The notes under the pieces: model-generated
Seen by the model: the letters and a program-made list of their open reading frames with translations, nothing else
What the model was told of the DNA's origin: nothing
Database searches by the model: none
DNA from: a virus
Strand: one strand, 5' to 3'
Virus record (IMG/VR): IMGVR_UViG_3300005098_000017
Span: 1-64,000 of that record
DNA length: 64,000 nucleotides
Translations under genes and position numbers: made by a program
In this document: positions 36,731 to 45,396 of the stretch, piece after piece
Numbering within the stretch: the first letter of the stretch is position 1
Layout: every line of letters starts with the position of its first letter

Positions 36731-37150
36731 TCACACATAGTGCTTCCTATAATAATATACACCTAACCTATAAGCATCCTTAATACAGTCAGGCATATCA
36801 GGAAATTTTTCATCCATTTTCTCAACCTTATCGGTCCATGATGCATCAATCAAACTTAGAATCCGAATTTTATCTCCATAAAAATTCTGTGCGATGGCTG
36901 TATAAAGACAATGATGTATCCGATCTTTATCCTCGCTATAAGCATCGCCTATTGCAACAGCATCAAAATCTTTAAACTTTTTTATTACATGGTCAACAAC
37001 CTTCTTTATATAATTGACACAATCATGTGGTTCCACTCCCGCGAAAGACATTGATCCAAGCTCGCGGGCTTCCCCTGTCTTTTCATCCATAACAGCATAA
37101 CCTATCACAGGATATCCATGATATATGTCTACAACAAATGAAAGTAACAC
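36731..37150 (-). CDS. Hypothetical protein, possible RNase H-like fold
   Basis: 139 residues from a GTG after AAGGAGG. SFVVDIYHGYPVIGYAVMD, then VAIGDAYS and later CIKDAYRLGVYYY place Asp residues where RuvC/RNase H-fold proteins carry theirs. Suggestive only. The stop overlaps a GAAGCCGCGGCTTC palindrome. Confidence 0.55.
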   Translation of the reverse strand: MLLSFVVDIYHGYPVIGYAVMDEKTGEARELGSMSFAGVEPHDCVNYIKKVVDHVIKKFKDFDAVAIGDAYSEDKDRIHHCLYTAIAQNFYGDKIRILSLIDASWTDKVEKMDEKFPDMPDCIKDAYRLGVYYYRKHYV

Positions 37151-37177
37151 TTCTGATCCTCCTTACCTTATTTGAGA

Positions 37178-37286
37178 AGGCGGCGGTTTTTACGGGTCTG
37201 CACCTAGACCCTATTAAACTACCGACCTGACAGCCCGGTGCGAGGCCTTCAACAGTCGGGTGGGATTGATACCCACATCGCCGCCT
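37178..37286 (-). ncRNA. Structured RNA with four helices and a kissing interaction
   Basis: On the - strand an 8-bp closing stem (AGGCGGCG/CGCCGCCT) encloses three hairpins: GTGGG/CCCAC; CCGAC/GTCGG with an inner GCC/GGC; and GGGTCT/AGACCC. The loop of the third (AGGTGC) is complementary to GCACC in the loop of the second, so the two can kiss. It lies upstream of 36731-37150, 28 nt before its start codon. Confidence 0.55.
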
Positions 37287-37349
37287 GCTTATAATATCAC
37301 TCATCCTTTTGTTTTGTTGCCTTATAATTGACAATAACTTATTCGTCAA

Positions 37350-37592
37350 TCAAAGAAGTGCGTCTTCCTTCTTCAAGAAAGCGCGGCTCTTTCCTAAAAA
37401 CACTACCCTTACAAGATCCATAAATGCATCTACATAGACTCTACCTCTTACCTTCCATGGTAGCGAGCTCCACCTCTCATCATATTCCAATCTGCCTATC
37501 AATGACATTGCACAACATAAGAATATGATCTTGTACAAAAGACCATCAATAAAATTATTAAACTTCTGCTCCATTCTTCGCATTAATCTCAT
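37350..37592 (-). CDS. Small membrane-associated protein
   Basis: 80 residues after ATGGAGG; ATG overlaps the upstream stop. One hydrophobic segment (LLYKIIFLCCAMSLIG). No motif. Confidence 0.55.
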   Translation of the reverse strand: MRLMRRMEQKFNNFIDGLLYKIIFLCCAMSLIGRLEYDERWSSLPWKVRGRVYVDAFMDLVRVVFLGKSRAFLKKEDALL

Positions 37593-38050
37593 TGTGGTTC
37601 CTCCATCATCTTACTACAGGGCGCGGGCTTCACCCTCTTTACCCACATATAAATCTTCGCCAATAACTCAGCGAGGCCGCCGGCTTCATACATCACCACA
37701 TAACTATTACTATCCCATCCGTGGTCGACATAGCCACCACACAACTTACTACCATCTAATCCTTCTATACCAAGACATACTCTTATCCTACCACCTACTT
37801 CTATTTCGTCATCTACCATAACACAATGAGGACACTCAGAGATTATTTCATCAGCGACAGGCGCCTTAATAGCCACACCTTGCATAATAAGCCGCCGCAG
37901 TTCTGCATTATTAAAGTGGTACTCGAGCTCCCACTTATCACCCTTATGCTTCCGCCAGTAAAAGCCGCCGCCTCCCTGAGGGAAGCCGGCTTCCTTCAAC
38001 TTCCTACATAACTCCAAACTAGGAACAAGCTTTTCAATGTTACTCATCAT
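37589..38050 (-). CDS. Paralogue family D member 1 (LVPSLELCRKLKEAG)
   Basis: 153 residues after AAAAGGAGG. The LVPSLELCRKLKEAGFPQ start, YW motif and terminal YEAGGLAELL helix match 38040-38423 and an uncharacterised protein group frequent in phages. A central CPHC insertion may bind zinc. Confidence 0.7.
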   Translation of the reverse strand: MMSNIEKLVPSLELCRKLKEAGFPQGGGGFYWRKHKGDKWELEYHFNNAELRRLIMQGVAIKAPVADEIISECPHCVMVDDEIEVGGRIRVCLGIEGLDGSKLCGGYVDHGWDSNSYVVMYEAGGLAELLAKIYMWVKRVKPAPCSKMMEEPQ

Positions 38051-38423
38051 CTGCCTCCTTTTTCTTTATTTCTATTAACTGCTCCGCCACCTTATTTGTA
38101 AGCAACCCTATTACCTCTCTTACAAAATCACTCCTTTCCATTAGTACATACAACAGGCGACATATGAGCACATCAAGGGTCGGGGCTTCATACATACACA
38201 CAACCCTATCATGTTCAATAAAATTCCTATGAACTAGGTAAAATGCATCCCTTATATCCGTTGTATAATCACGACGGATGCTATGGTCCTTACCACTATC
38301 ATCCTCATATAGCACCCAATAATATTCGGTATCCTTATGATGAATTCCCAGCTTCTCAAGTTGCATACATAGGTCAACACTTGGTACAAGACACTCGAAT
38401 GTTGGTGATAAACGCTCAAACAC
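38040..38423 (-). CDS. Paralogue family D member 2
   Basis: 127 residues from a GTG after AAGGAGG. LVPSVDLCMQLEKLGI, YYW and MYEAPTLDVLI parallel the adjacent 37589-38050 protein but without the CPHC insertion. Confidence 0.7.
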   Translation of the reverse strand: MFERLSPTFECLVPSVDLCMQLEKLGIHHKDTEYYWVLYEDDSGKDHSIRRDYTTDIRDAFYLVHRNFIEHDRVVCMYEAPTLDVLICRLLYVLMERSDFVREVIGLLTNKVAEQLIEIKKKEADDE

Positions 38424-39115
38424 TATTTATCCTCCTTATTACTTCTATTACTTTTTATCTTTTGAGGACGGAGCGCTTCCATTTTCCTACTAAGACACAA
38501 CGGACACAGAACCTTGCCATTGTACAGACCCCATTTCGCCCGCTTAACCACATCCCTTAGCTCATCTAGGTCGGCGGCTTCAACCTCCCTACTACATTCA
38601 TCACACTCCAACACCCATACCTCAATACCCGCCGGCTCCCTATCCACACTAAACGAACCCTGACGCTCCCAATGAAAAGCGCGGGCTTCAACCTCCTCTA
38701 CCAATCCACTAACATAACCAACAGCCAAAACATCAGCATTGTCATACACATTACCCACAACTTCTATATTATGTAACTCATCAATAAAATAACAATTACC
38801 ATCCAATGTAACAACAACCCAGCAGTCATCCACAGACCTAACAATACCTCTTATTCTTTTATCACTCCCTTCACAATGTAAATCAGCCTCAACTATATCA
38901 TCTTCATAAATTTTCCTATCTCTCACATCCACAACATCTATATACCGACCTACAGTCTCAGGATAAACCATTCTTAATGATCCGTCCTCCCTATCACGAA
39001 TGAATACACCACCAATACCTTCCTCTATCTCACCATATATCCACGCGCCACCTCTTCTGCTACCATCCGCAAAGTACCCATTATGACACATACCACGATA
39101 CTCACTACATCCCAT
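38423..39115 (-). CDS. YopX-family protein with zinc-ribbon extension
   Basis: 230 residues after TAGGAGG. Residues 20-135 follow the YopX layout: WIYGEI, ETVGRYIDVVDVRDRKIYEDDIV, a beta-barrel, then NIEVVGNVYDNADVL. The C-terminus adds CDEC and CPLC, a four-Cys module. YopX proteins are common in phages; function unknown. Confidence 0.8.
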   Translation of the reverse strand: MGCSEYRGMCHNGYFADGSRRGGAWIYGEIEEGIGGVFIRDREDGSLRMVYPETVGRYIDVVDVRDRKIYEDDIVEADLHCEGSDKRIRGIVRSVDDCWVVVTLDGNCYFIDELHNIEVVGNVYDNADVLAVGYVSGLVEEVEARAFHWERQGSFSVDREPAGIEVWVLECDECSREVEAADLDELRDVVKRAKWGLYNGKVLCPLCLSRKMEALRPQKIKSNRSNKEDK

Positions 39116-39133
39116 GATGGGCCTCCTATCATT

Positions 39134-39370
39134 TTACACATAAATTGATACCTGCTCAACATCAATAATCTTAACTAATCCACTTCTCTCAAGTTCCTCC
39201 ATAACAGCATCATAACTCCACTCAATATCTTCGGGCCTCAAACGGGCAATGATATTACCTATGATTCTTCTTAAATCCTCCCAATCCAACGAGGTCTTTA
39301 CAAGATAAACATCCTGCCGCTCTCCATTGTATGAATCCTGTATTTTGATTATCTTCAAATCTTCCTTCAT
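39134..39370 (-). CDS. Hypothetical protein
   Basis: 78 residues from MKEDLKIIKI (GAGAGG upstream). Beta start, helical middle; no motif. Confidence 0.55.
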   Translation of the reverse strand: MKEDLKIIKIQDSYNGERQDVYLVKTSLDWEDLRRIIGNIIARLRPEDIEWSYDAVMEELERSGLVKIIDVEQVSIYV

Positions 39371-39399
39371 GTTATACCTCTCTCCCAAGGGCGCGGGCT

Positions 39400-39897
39400 T
39401 CACAACAAATACTCCCGCTTAATCCTCTCTATTTTTGCATCAATCTCCTCTACACGCCTCCTTACATCCTTCAACCGATCCCAGTCCTCACCCGATACCA
39501 AAAAATCATCCAAAATAACCACCTCACTCCAAGGAGTAGACGTAGCCTCACGCGGTAACACACGAACCTCCACAGGCTCATTAGATAAACGCCGCCTCTC
39601 CTCAGCTAACTCCCTCACCTTCTCACGCATCCGCTCCCTCACATGCAAAAATCCCTTTGCAATACTTACAATATACTTCACCCTAAAGAAATCAACCTCA
39701 CCTCGTACCTCCAACGGCATCTCCTCAATGAGAGACTCTTCTACCTTCTTGCCATGAATACAACGAACCCTGTCAAGCAAACACATTATAACATCCGGTG
39801 TCGTAGTAACATACGATAACGACTCAAAATCACGCTCAATGTCACGCGATATCGAAGCTATACGCCTCGCATTGATCAACGACTTAAACATCGCCAT
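39400..39897 (-). CDS. Hypothetical helical protein
   Basis: 165 residues after AAGGAGG. Helical and Arg/Glu-rich with a coiled-coil-like centre (REKVRELAEERRRL) and end. Its codons are more GC-rich in Arg (CGC, AGG) than upstream genes. Confidence 0.6.
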   Translation of the reverse strand: MAMFKSLINARRIASISRDIERDFESLSYVTTTPDVIMCLLDRVRCIHGKKVEESLIEEMPLEVRGEVDFFRVKYIVSIAKGFLHVRERMREKVRELAEERRRLSNEPVEVRVLPREATSTPWSEVVILDDFLVSGEDWDRLKDVRRRVEEIDAKIERIKREYLL

Positions 39898-39933
39898 GAC
39901 AACACCTCCTTATATTAACATCTATAATATCAT

Positions 39934-40155
39934 TCAATCCCCATCACCCACAACCGGACAATAATACTTGTGATAACAATCAGGACATATAAATAAATCA
40001 TCCTTATAACTGTACCTCCATCCCTCACGAAGAGCCCTATCAGCTAACTTGCGTGGTGTGTCATCAGACATTATAACACCACACTCAAAACACTTAATAT
40101 AATACGGCGACCTATAATACACATCTAAATAACTGAATTTTGTGAATCTACTCAT
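39934..40155 (-). CDS. Small zinc-ribbon-like protein
   Basis: 73 residues after AAAGGAGG. CFECGV and CPDC are zinc knuckles separated by ~30 residues with a helix. Function unknown. Confidence 0.65.
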   Translation of the reverse strand: MSRFTKFSYLDVYYRSPYYIKCFECGVIMSDDTPRKLADRALREGWRYSYKDDLFICPDCYHKYYCPVVGDGD

Positions 40156-40158
40156 TAC

Positions 40159-40536
40159 TTAACCTCCTTTCCTATTCATAATATCCATGGCATACTGCGC
40201 GGCTTCCTCTATATCACCAAACTCCTTATACCTAACATTCCACTTCGACGGCTTCCTCCCACGCCCAACCTCCCTCCCCGTCCTCGCATCTACCACAATA
40301 ATCTCACCAGGAATAAAAACATCCCTCATAATACGATGAATATGCCACCTCCTTCCCTCATGCTCAATATCAAACTCATGAAGCTGCGAAAACAACACCT
40401 TCTCACCAGCACAAGAATCAACAAACATATACCCATCATCCGTCAACGATATACACATATCCGCACAACAACGCTCACCATGCTCAGATGTAGGATCCGA
40501 AATTACACCCTCAATAACAATAAACTTCAAATCCAT
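40159..40536 (-). CDS. Hypothetical protein
   Basis: 125 residues after CAGGAGG. Beta-rich with CC and HIHR; no family recognised. It is followed upstream by the gene-free 436-nt stretch 40537-40972. Confidence 0.6.
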   Translation of the reverse strand: MDLKFIVIEGVISDPTSEHGERCCADMCISLTDDGYMFVDSCAGEKVLFSQLHEFDIEHEGRRWHIHRIMRDVFIPGEIIVVDARTGREVGRGRKPSKWNVRYKEFGDIEEAAQYAMDIMNRKGG

Positions 40537-40653
40537 GTTATTACCTCCTGTTAATGTTGTTAATACCCCATTACATCCAATGCATAACCTCTATGTCAAT
40601 CCATTACCCAACCATAACCAAGCCAAACCATGCAGGCCAGCACTGAGTCTACG

Positions 40654-40800
40654 AAGTCCACCAAGGTCCACCAACCCTCCACAAACCCTCTACAAACTAC
40701 TCTACTTCTACAAATGGTTCTACAAAGTCTACAAGCGGTCCTACAAACGGTCCTATACATGGCCCTACACATGGTCCTACAACGGTCCTACAAACTGAAG
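40654..40800. repeat. Degenerate ~11-nt direct repeat array
   Basis: Read on the - strand, about 13 imperfect units of the type TTGTAGGACCN follow each other with 10-13 nt spacing. They lie in the 436-nt gene-free gap 40537-40972. The period does not keep a reading frame. The rest of the gap shows only a GTCAAT box near 40958. Confidence 0.6.
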
Positions 40801-40957
40801 AGGCCTATGGCGCCTGCTGGCTTCGTCGGGCTTCGCTCGACCTCTGATGGGTTTCGTTAGGTATCCTGACCTCGCTGGCTGGTTTTCGGCGGAAATTTGG
40901 CATTGTTGCAGCATGTTTGGCTCCTTGCTTGGTTATGTTTGGTTGTTGTTTTTTGTG

Positions 40958-40970
40958 CCAGTAGATTGAC
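40958..40970 (-). promoter_or_regulatory. GTCAAT-N4-TGG box
   Basis: Exact copy (N4 is CTAC) a few bases after the stop of 40973-41251, followed by an A-rich run; the next start is 422 nt away, beyond the repeat array. Confidence 0.55.
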
Positions 40971-40972
40971 TA

Positions 40973-41251
40973 TTATGTAGGTACATGTGCACCTCTTATG
41001 AATTCTTTTAATCTTATGGGTTCATCGTGTAATATGAGGATGCTTGCGTTGTTGCGTGCTATGATATCGCGCCAGAATTCATCCGGTGTGACATATGTAT
41101 TACTTATTATGATGATGCCTTTGATTTGAGCTACTTTCATCCATAGAGGGATGTGCTGCTGAACATATAGGCATGGTATATCTTGTGGTGCTATTATGCT
41201 ATAGATACGGCGGAAGGAGAAGGGGAAGCCGCCACCTCTGCTGGCAGCCAT
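40973..41251 (-). CDS. Hypothetical protein, start uncertain
   Basis: 92 residues from an ATG without a clear ribosome site; it overlaps the upstream gene by 58 nt. IYSIIAPQD near the start and FWRDIIARNNASILIL recall the beta-strand pattern of the YYYII proteins at 10786 and 13976, so it may be a diverged relative. A frameshift relationship with the overlapping upstream gene is possible. Confidence 0.5.
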   Translation of the reverse strand: MAASRGGGFPFSFRRIYSIIAPQDIPCLYVQQHIPLWMKVAQIKGIIIISNTYVTPDEFWRDIIARNNASILILHDEPIRLKEFIRGAHVPT

Positions 41252-41508
41252 GGTGGTTCATCGGGTTCGTTGTTAGTTGGAGGTTGATCTACTCGTGGTA
41301 GTGGATGTATCTCCTTGCGTGAGAAGATGAAGGAAGCCCCGCCTTCTTTATATATATCATATAAATTACTAATAACATCACTTTTATTAAATATATAATT
41401 CCACACGAGTAGGTTATCTTGGTTCGTAAATGCTGGTTCTAAATACAACTTAGGAGGGATACCTATTTTAGTTGGACTGAGTATGACATAGTAGTAATCG
41501 TCTGTCAT
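41194..41508 (-). CDS. Hypothetical protein (YYYVIL start)
   Basis: 104 residues from MTDDYYYVILSPTK; AAAGGAGG lies 10 nt upstream. The N-terminal strand resembles the 10786/13976 family. A Pro-rich tail (DQPPTNNEPDEPPWLP) ends over the start of the next gene. Confidence 0.55.
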   Translation of the reverse strand: MTDDYYYVILSPTKIGIPPKLYLEPAFTNQDNLLVWNYIFNKSDVISNLYDIYKEGGASFIFSRKEIHPLPRVDQPPTNNEPDEPPWLPAEVAASPSPSAVSIA

Positions 41509-41726
41509 GAAGCCCGCGCCTCCTTTTTTTATCACCTCTCTTTCTCTTCGCCGCCCCTCCCTTGCCCCACCGCCCCGCTTCATCGCCCTGCCTATGGTTA
41601 TGATATATTTTACCACATTATAATGAAAATTTTATTATCTTCAAGATTTTCTTTTCTTTCTTTCCTCATTGCGATGCCGACAGTTATGGTTTAGTTACCG
41701 CAAAATTGACCAAAAAAATTTACGGT

Positions 41727-43703
41727 CTACTTATTAGGCCGCCAGCCTGACGCTGTCTTGAATGCGTAGAACAAGCTCTTCGCCTCCTCTTTACTTATAC
41801 CGTTCTTTATCGCGATCTGCTCGATGACCAGATCCTCGTTAGCAGGAAGAGGAACGATATCAATCTCGGATGGATCCTTATCGTCTCTGAATCTGATGAA
41901 GCGCGGCGCCCTTAGTGCTTCCTTGCCAAGATCCATCGCGCGGACTTCGATGACTCTTCCTTTATATTTCTCAGGATGGAGCCACATGTCATCCCTTATT
42001 TCATCTGTGAAGCCGGAGCCGACCATCGCGACTACTTTACCCGTAGCATCAGCTGCTGCTACCTTCCCTGCGGAGTTAGATAATCTTCCTGTACCGGGCA
42101 GAATATCAACGATCTTCAGATCATAGGTATCGAATCTTTTTATCTTGTACCACTTATCCTCTCTTGGCAATCCGTTAGGATCCTTTATAACGATGCCTTC
42201 ACCCAGTGGCAGATCGTCATCGATCATATCGCGGAAGAAGTCGGCGGCCTTATCAGGATCACTGGACTTGAAGTGTATCATCTTTGGCACCGTGAACATC
42301 CTCTTGGTCGCGGCTTCAGGTATTTGGTATTTACCATAATAACTCTCATTAAGAAGCCCGACGATATCCTCGTATATGGTTCTTCTTTCCATGTATGAAG
42401 CCGGCGCTGGTATCAGTACTCCGTCCTCTGTAGCCCATCCGATCCAGTCGAATACCATTAGTCGGATTAAGCCGCGCTCCTTCTGTGCAAGGACGGCATT
42501 CTCGGGACTCGCGTTGAGCATCCCGCTGAGGACATTAGCTCCATCAGGATGCCACAGCTCACCCCGCAGGACCATCCCCACCGCTCGCTCCGGTAGCCAT
42601 AAGCCCGCGCTCATGTGAGGAACATTACCCTCTCTGTGGATCGGATATCCCTCAACGGAATACCTTCTACTTACTACAGTAAGAGTAACAGGCACTCCAT
42701 CAGGCAGATAACCCTCATATTTGAGGAAGGCGCGCTTCAGTGCGTTAATCGCGGCTCTATCTAAGACTGGTTTGACTATAGCTGGCTGGCTTACTTTGAA
42801 CGACGGACCGGGATCCTGACCTCTCTTGGCAGCGGTGAAGACCTTGAGGACCCCGCCGATGGTCCCCACCGCCCGCCCCGCTTCTTCCCGCGGGCTTACT
42901 ATGATTTGATCCTCCGCCTTAAGAACCTCATACTCTCCTGTCTCGAAGAACGGTGCGTTTATTCTTATTATGAAGTTGGCACCATCGACCTTCCGCTCTG
43001 CGATAAGCTCCTTACCTTCCTCGACTCTCTTGGTGACATCCTCCGCTGTTTCGAGGGCTTCATACACTCGCCTCGGGAACCATAATTCCGTAAATCCAGA
43101 ATGACGGATCGCGATATAATTTTTATCTGACACCTTGATGAACTCCCACCAGCCGGACCACGGCTGGTCTGTTCTATATGGTGTGAATACCTCAACAGAT
43201 TTCAGGTTGGATCTTACTACGCCCGGACTTTGGTATTCGATGGTCATTAAGCCGGCGCCGTATTGCCCTTCGGGGATTTCACCTTCGAAGTCCTCTGCTA
43301 GGATTTTATGATCCTGGGATCTTATCACATTTGTTTTCCATCCGCTTGGTTTCTTAGGATTATCGTCAGCATGAAGCGGCGGCTTCTTCTTGAACACGAA
43401 CGATATCAGTCTTTCGCTAGCACTTTTGAGGAGGCGCTGGCTCCGTGTCACAGGATATCTGAACCGGAAGTCCCAGTGAAGCCCCGCCGCCCGCGCCTCA
43501 TGCCTATGCACCGTTACCCTAGTAGGATATGGTTTCAGAGGTCGCAGCTCCATGTTCTTCTTATAGAGCGCCCGCTTAGTGGACCCTTTAATAACACGCT
43601 TTGCGGCTATCTGCGTATACGCTTTAATGAGACCGTTAGTAACAGCCTTATGCAGGAGAGCACCGGTTATCTTCGTACCAAGGGTTGCTGCTATGTGCCA
43701 CAT
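41727..43703 (-). CDS. ATP-dependent DNA ligase with LigD-type phosphoesterase domain
   Basis: 658 residues after AAGGAGG. Residues ~60-165 match the LigD 3'-phosphoesterase domain (HRHEARAAGLHWDFR with His68, His76, Asp78; EDFEGEIPEGQYGAG). The ligase core has AERKVDGANF (nucleophile Lys238), EGIVIKDPNG and KWYKIKR, then an OB-fold ending RAPRFIRFRDDK. It can thus clean 3' ends and seal nicks. No Ku or LigD polymerase domain is nearby, so replication/repair of phage DNA is more likely than NHEJ (inference). Confidence 0.9.
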   Translation of the reverse strand: MWHIAATLGTKITGALLHKAVTNGLIKAYTQIAAKRVIKGSTKRALYKKNMELRPLKPYPTRVTVHRHEARAAGLHWDFRFRYPVTRSQRLLKSASERLISFVFKKKPPLHADDNPKKPSGWKTNVIRSQDHKILAEDFEGEIPEGQYGAGLMTIEYQSPGVVRSNLKSVEVFTPYRTDQPWSGWWEFIKVSDKNYIAIRHSGFTELWFPRRVYEALETAEDVTKRVEEGKELIAERKVDGANFIIRINAPFFETGEYEVLKAEDQIIVSPREEAGRAVGTIGGVLKVFTAAKRGQDPGPSFKVSQPAIVKPVLDRAAINALKRAFLKYEGYLPDGVPVTLTVVSRRYSVEGYPIHREGNVPHMSAGLWLPERAVGMVLRGELWHPDGANVLSGMLNASPENAVLAQKERGLIRLMVFDWIGWATEDGVLIPAPASYMERRTIYEDIVGLLNESYYGKYQIPEAATKRMFTVPKMIHFKSSDPDKAADFFRDMIDDDLPLGEGIVIKDPNGLPREDKWYKIKRFDTYDLKIVDILPGTGRLSNSAGKVAAADATGKVVAMVGSGFTDEIRDDMWLHPEKYKGRVIEVRAMDLGKEALRAPRFIRFRDDKDPSEIDIVPLPANEDLVIEQIAIKNGISKEEAKSLFYAFKTASGWRPNK

Positions 43704-43704
43704 A

Positions 43705-43914
43705 TTATGACCTCCTTGCTAGATCTTCTATATCATCACGGATCATCGCGAGGAACCTATACAGGTCGTCTGCAGATGCTTCGCCTCTTTCGTACTTATC
43801 CAGAAGTGTGACGATTGACTTTCTTAGTTCTATCAGGAAATCGGCGGCTTCATTATCAAACGAGACGGATGTGGCAGCTAGCTCTAACGCCCTATTTATA
43901 TCTATTTTACTCAC
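43705..43914 (-). CDS. Small helical protein
   Basis: 69 residues from a GTG overlapping the upstream stop (GTGA), GGGGAG upstream. Fully helical, acidic; no motif. Confidence 0.6.
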   Translation of the reverse strand: MSKIDINRALELAATSVSFDNEAADFLIELRKSIVTLLDKYERGEASADDLYRFLAMIRDDIEDLARRS

Positions 43915-44126
43915 TTCGTTCTCCCCGTGAGTTTATCAGCCATCTTCGCGGCACATTTTATACAGTACGGCCCGAAGGTTTTTTCGGTCTGAAACGCTCG
44001 ATAGTCATCCTCATCATCGCTGGTTTTTCTTATGTTACCAGCAACGATGAGGAATGCGAGGTCCTTCGGACCATAATTTTTACCACATATTTTACATTTC
44101 CATTTTTTGTTTTTCTTGAATAGCAT
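43911..44126 (-). CDS. Small four-Cys protein
   Basis: 71 residues from the second ATG (AAAGGAGG upstream). CKICGKN and CIKC suggest a zinc ribbon. Confidence 0.65.
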   Translation of the reverse strand: MLFKKNKKWKCKICGKNYGPKDLAFLIVAGNIRKTSDDEDDYRAFQTEKTFGPYCIKCAAKMADKLTGRTK

Positions 44127-44188
44127 ACTCATCCTCCTTTTCAGGTGAGGCCCCGCTCCTGCCCCACCCCGCCGCCCCCATCAGCTTA

Positions 44189-44626
44189 TTAAGCTTCTTG
44201 GGCGGCCTTCTTCATCGCATAAAATTCCTTGAGCTCTTTTGCGCTCAAGCCCAGCTTAACAGCACCAGTCATAATAACAGGCACCGATACCACAGGTGGC
44301 GCCATCGTTGCGATGATAGCACCAGTTATAGCTCTTCCTACATTCAGCATGGATTTCAGCGTGTAATGTTTTATGTCTTTACATTCCTCAGGTCTTATAT
44401 CCTTGGTTAACGCCGTACTTCCGAGGACGACCTTGGCAACGGGCCCAACGATCGGCAGCAATGTCAGGCCAGCGCCGATAGCCATGGTTGGCTTATCGGC
44501 CTCTATGATCGCGTTTCTTGCCGTTTGATATTTTTCCTTTATGAAGCCGCGGCTTCTTTCTGCTATATCCTTTATCTTTTCGCGCGGCTTCACCTTCTTT
44601 ACTTTCATAGCGAGTTTCTTTACCAC
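44189..44626 (-). CDS. Hypothetical protein with hydrophobic segments
   Basis: 145 residues from a GTG after AAGGAGG. Basic N-terminus, then two hydrophobic Gly/Ala-rich segments (about 50-70 and 95-127), Lys-rich end. Possibly membrane-inserting. A GC-rich hairpin lies between its stop and the next start (44135-44188). Confidence 0.6.
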   Translation of the reverse strand: MVKKLAMKVKKVKPREKIKDIAERSRGFIKEKYQTARNAIIEADKPTMAIGAGLTLLPIVGPVAKVVLGSTALTKDIRPEECKDIKHYTLKSMLNVGRAITGAIIATMAPPVVSVPVIMTGAVKLGLSAKELKEFYAMKKAAQEA

Positions 44627-44627
44627 A

Positions 44628-44972
44628 TTACACCTCCTTGCTTCTGATTTTTATTAGCTCCTCCTCTATTTTTATATCAGGATCCATCACAAAGAAGATG
44701 AGGCGCGCGTACCTGTTAACAGGATAATCAGGATAACCACCGATTGTTTCCCATGTGTGCAGACATATTATATATGTATCGCTTTTATACACGACCTCAA
44801 GCTCATCATATGTGCAACAGTCTCTTAGCATGTTACCAGAATTAGCTATCCATCTCTGTCCTACTTCTGCTTTTTCTAGGTCACTCCATGTAATCGTAAT
44901 CTCATCGCCCTCTCCATTATAGTCGAGGGCCGCGAGTCTGAATGCAATGTTCTGCTGCACTGTTTCTACCAT
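44628..44972 (-). CDS. Hypothetical protein
   Basis: 114 residues after AAGGAGG; a GTCAAT box lies 29 nt upstream of the start. Beta-rich with CC and HTWETIGGYPDYPVNRYARL; no family recognised. Confidence 0.6.
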   Translation of the reverse strand: MVETVQQNIAFRLAALDYNGEGDEITITWSDLEKAEVGQRWIANSGNMLRDCCTYDELEVVYKSDTYIICLHTWETIGGYPDYPVNRYARLIFFVMDPDIKIEEELIKIRSKEV

Positions 44973-45000
44973 CCTAATACCTCCTTGTTTGTTTTAGTTA

Positions 45001-45013
45001 CCACTAAATTGAC
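45001..45013 (-). promoter_or_regulatory. GTCAAT-N4-TGG box
   Basis: Exact copy (N4 is TTAG), 12 nt after the stop of 45026-45217, followed by TAACTAAAAC and the ribosome site; 29 nt upstream of the 44972 start. Confidence 0.65.
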
Positions 45014-45025
45014 ACCCGCCGGGCT

Positions 45026-45217
45026 TCACTCCTCCTCATATTCCTCCTTGTAGTATTTTTCCTGATCCGGTAACAATTCTACCAATGTCCCGCAGTATAC
45101 GCATTCATATGGAGGGTTGTCGATCCTGGCATTTTTTCCCGTCCACATTCCACACACAGGACATATCACATTGCCTGTAACGCTTACATCACCTATAACG
45201 GCGATTTTTTCACACAT
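45026..45217 (-). CDS. Small zinc-ribbon protein
   Basis: 63 residues from MCEKIAVIGD (AAGGAGG upstream). CPVCG and CVYCG separated by ~18 residues form a rubredoxin-like zinc ribbon; very acidic tail. Confidence 0.65.
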   Translation of the reverse strand: MCEKIAVIGDVSVTGNVICPVCGMWTGKNARIDNPPYECVYCGTLVELLPDQEKYYKEEYEEE

Positions 45218-45291
45218 TTTTACCTCCTTCCTGCCTTTTTCCTTACTGTTAAACATTATCCTGCGGGGCTTCCGCCCCCACCGCCCGCCCC

Positions 45292-45378
45292 TTAAAGGCG
45301 GCGGCTTCTTATGTCCTCTGACCCTATGATACACAATATAAACGATGCTGCTAATAATGGTAACACAGCGAGTAACAT
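45292..45378 (-). CDS. Tiny membrane protein
   Basis: 28 residues after AAAAGGAGG: a single hydrophobic helix followed by SEDIRSRRL. A GC-rich fold-back (GGGGC/GCCCC crossing CCGCC/GGCGG) follows the stop before the next gene. Confidence 0.5.
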   Translation of the reverse strand: MLLAVLPLLAASFILCIIGSEDIRSRRL

Positions 45379-45396
45379 CTTGATCCTCCTTTTGTG

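Noticed and set aside
37178-37286. tRNA gene
   Set aside because: D-loop-like GGTAGTTTAAT is present, but there is no T-arm, the closing stem is 8 bp around three odd hairpins and no CCA-compatible end fits.
37083-37349. 88-codon - strand ORF
   Set aside because: It runs through the multi-helix RNA at 37178-37286 and the real 36731-37150 start; no ribosome site.
40654-40800. CRISPR array
   Set aside because: Units are only ~11 nt and directly adjacent, with no spacers.
41824-42126. + strand ORFs antisense to the ligase gene
   Set aside because: Shadows of a gene with all ligase motifs; no ribosome sites.
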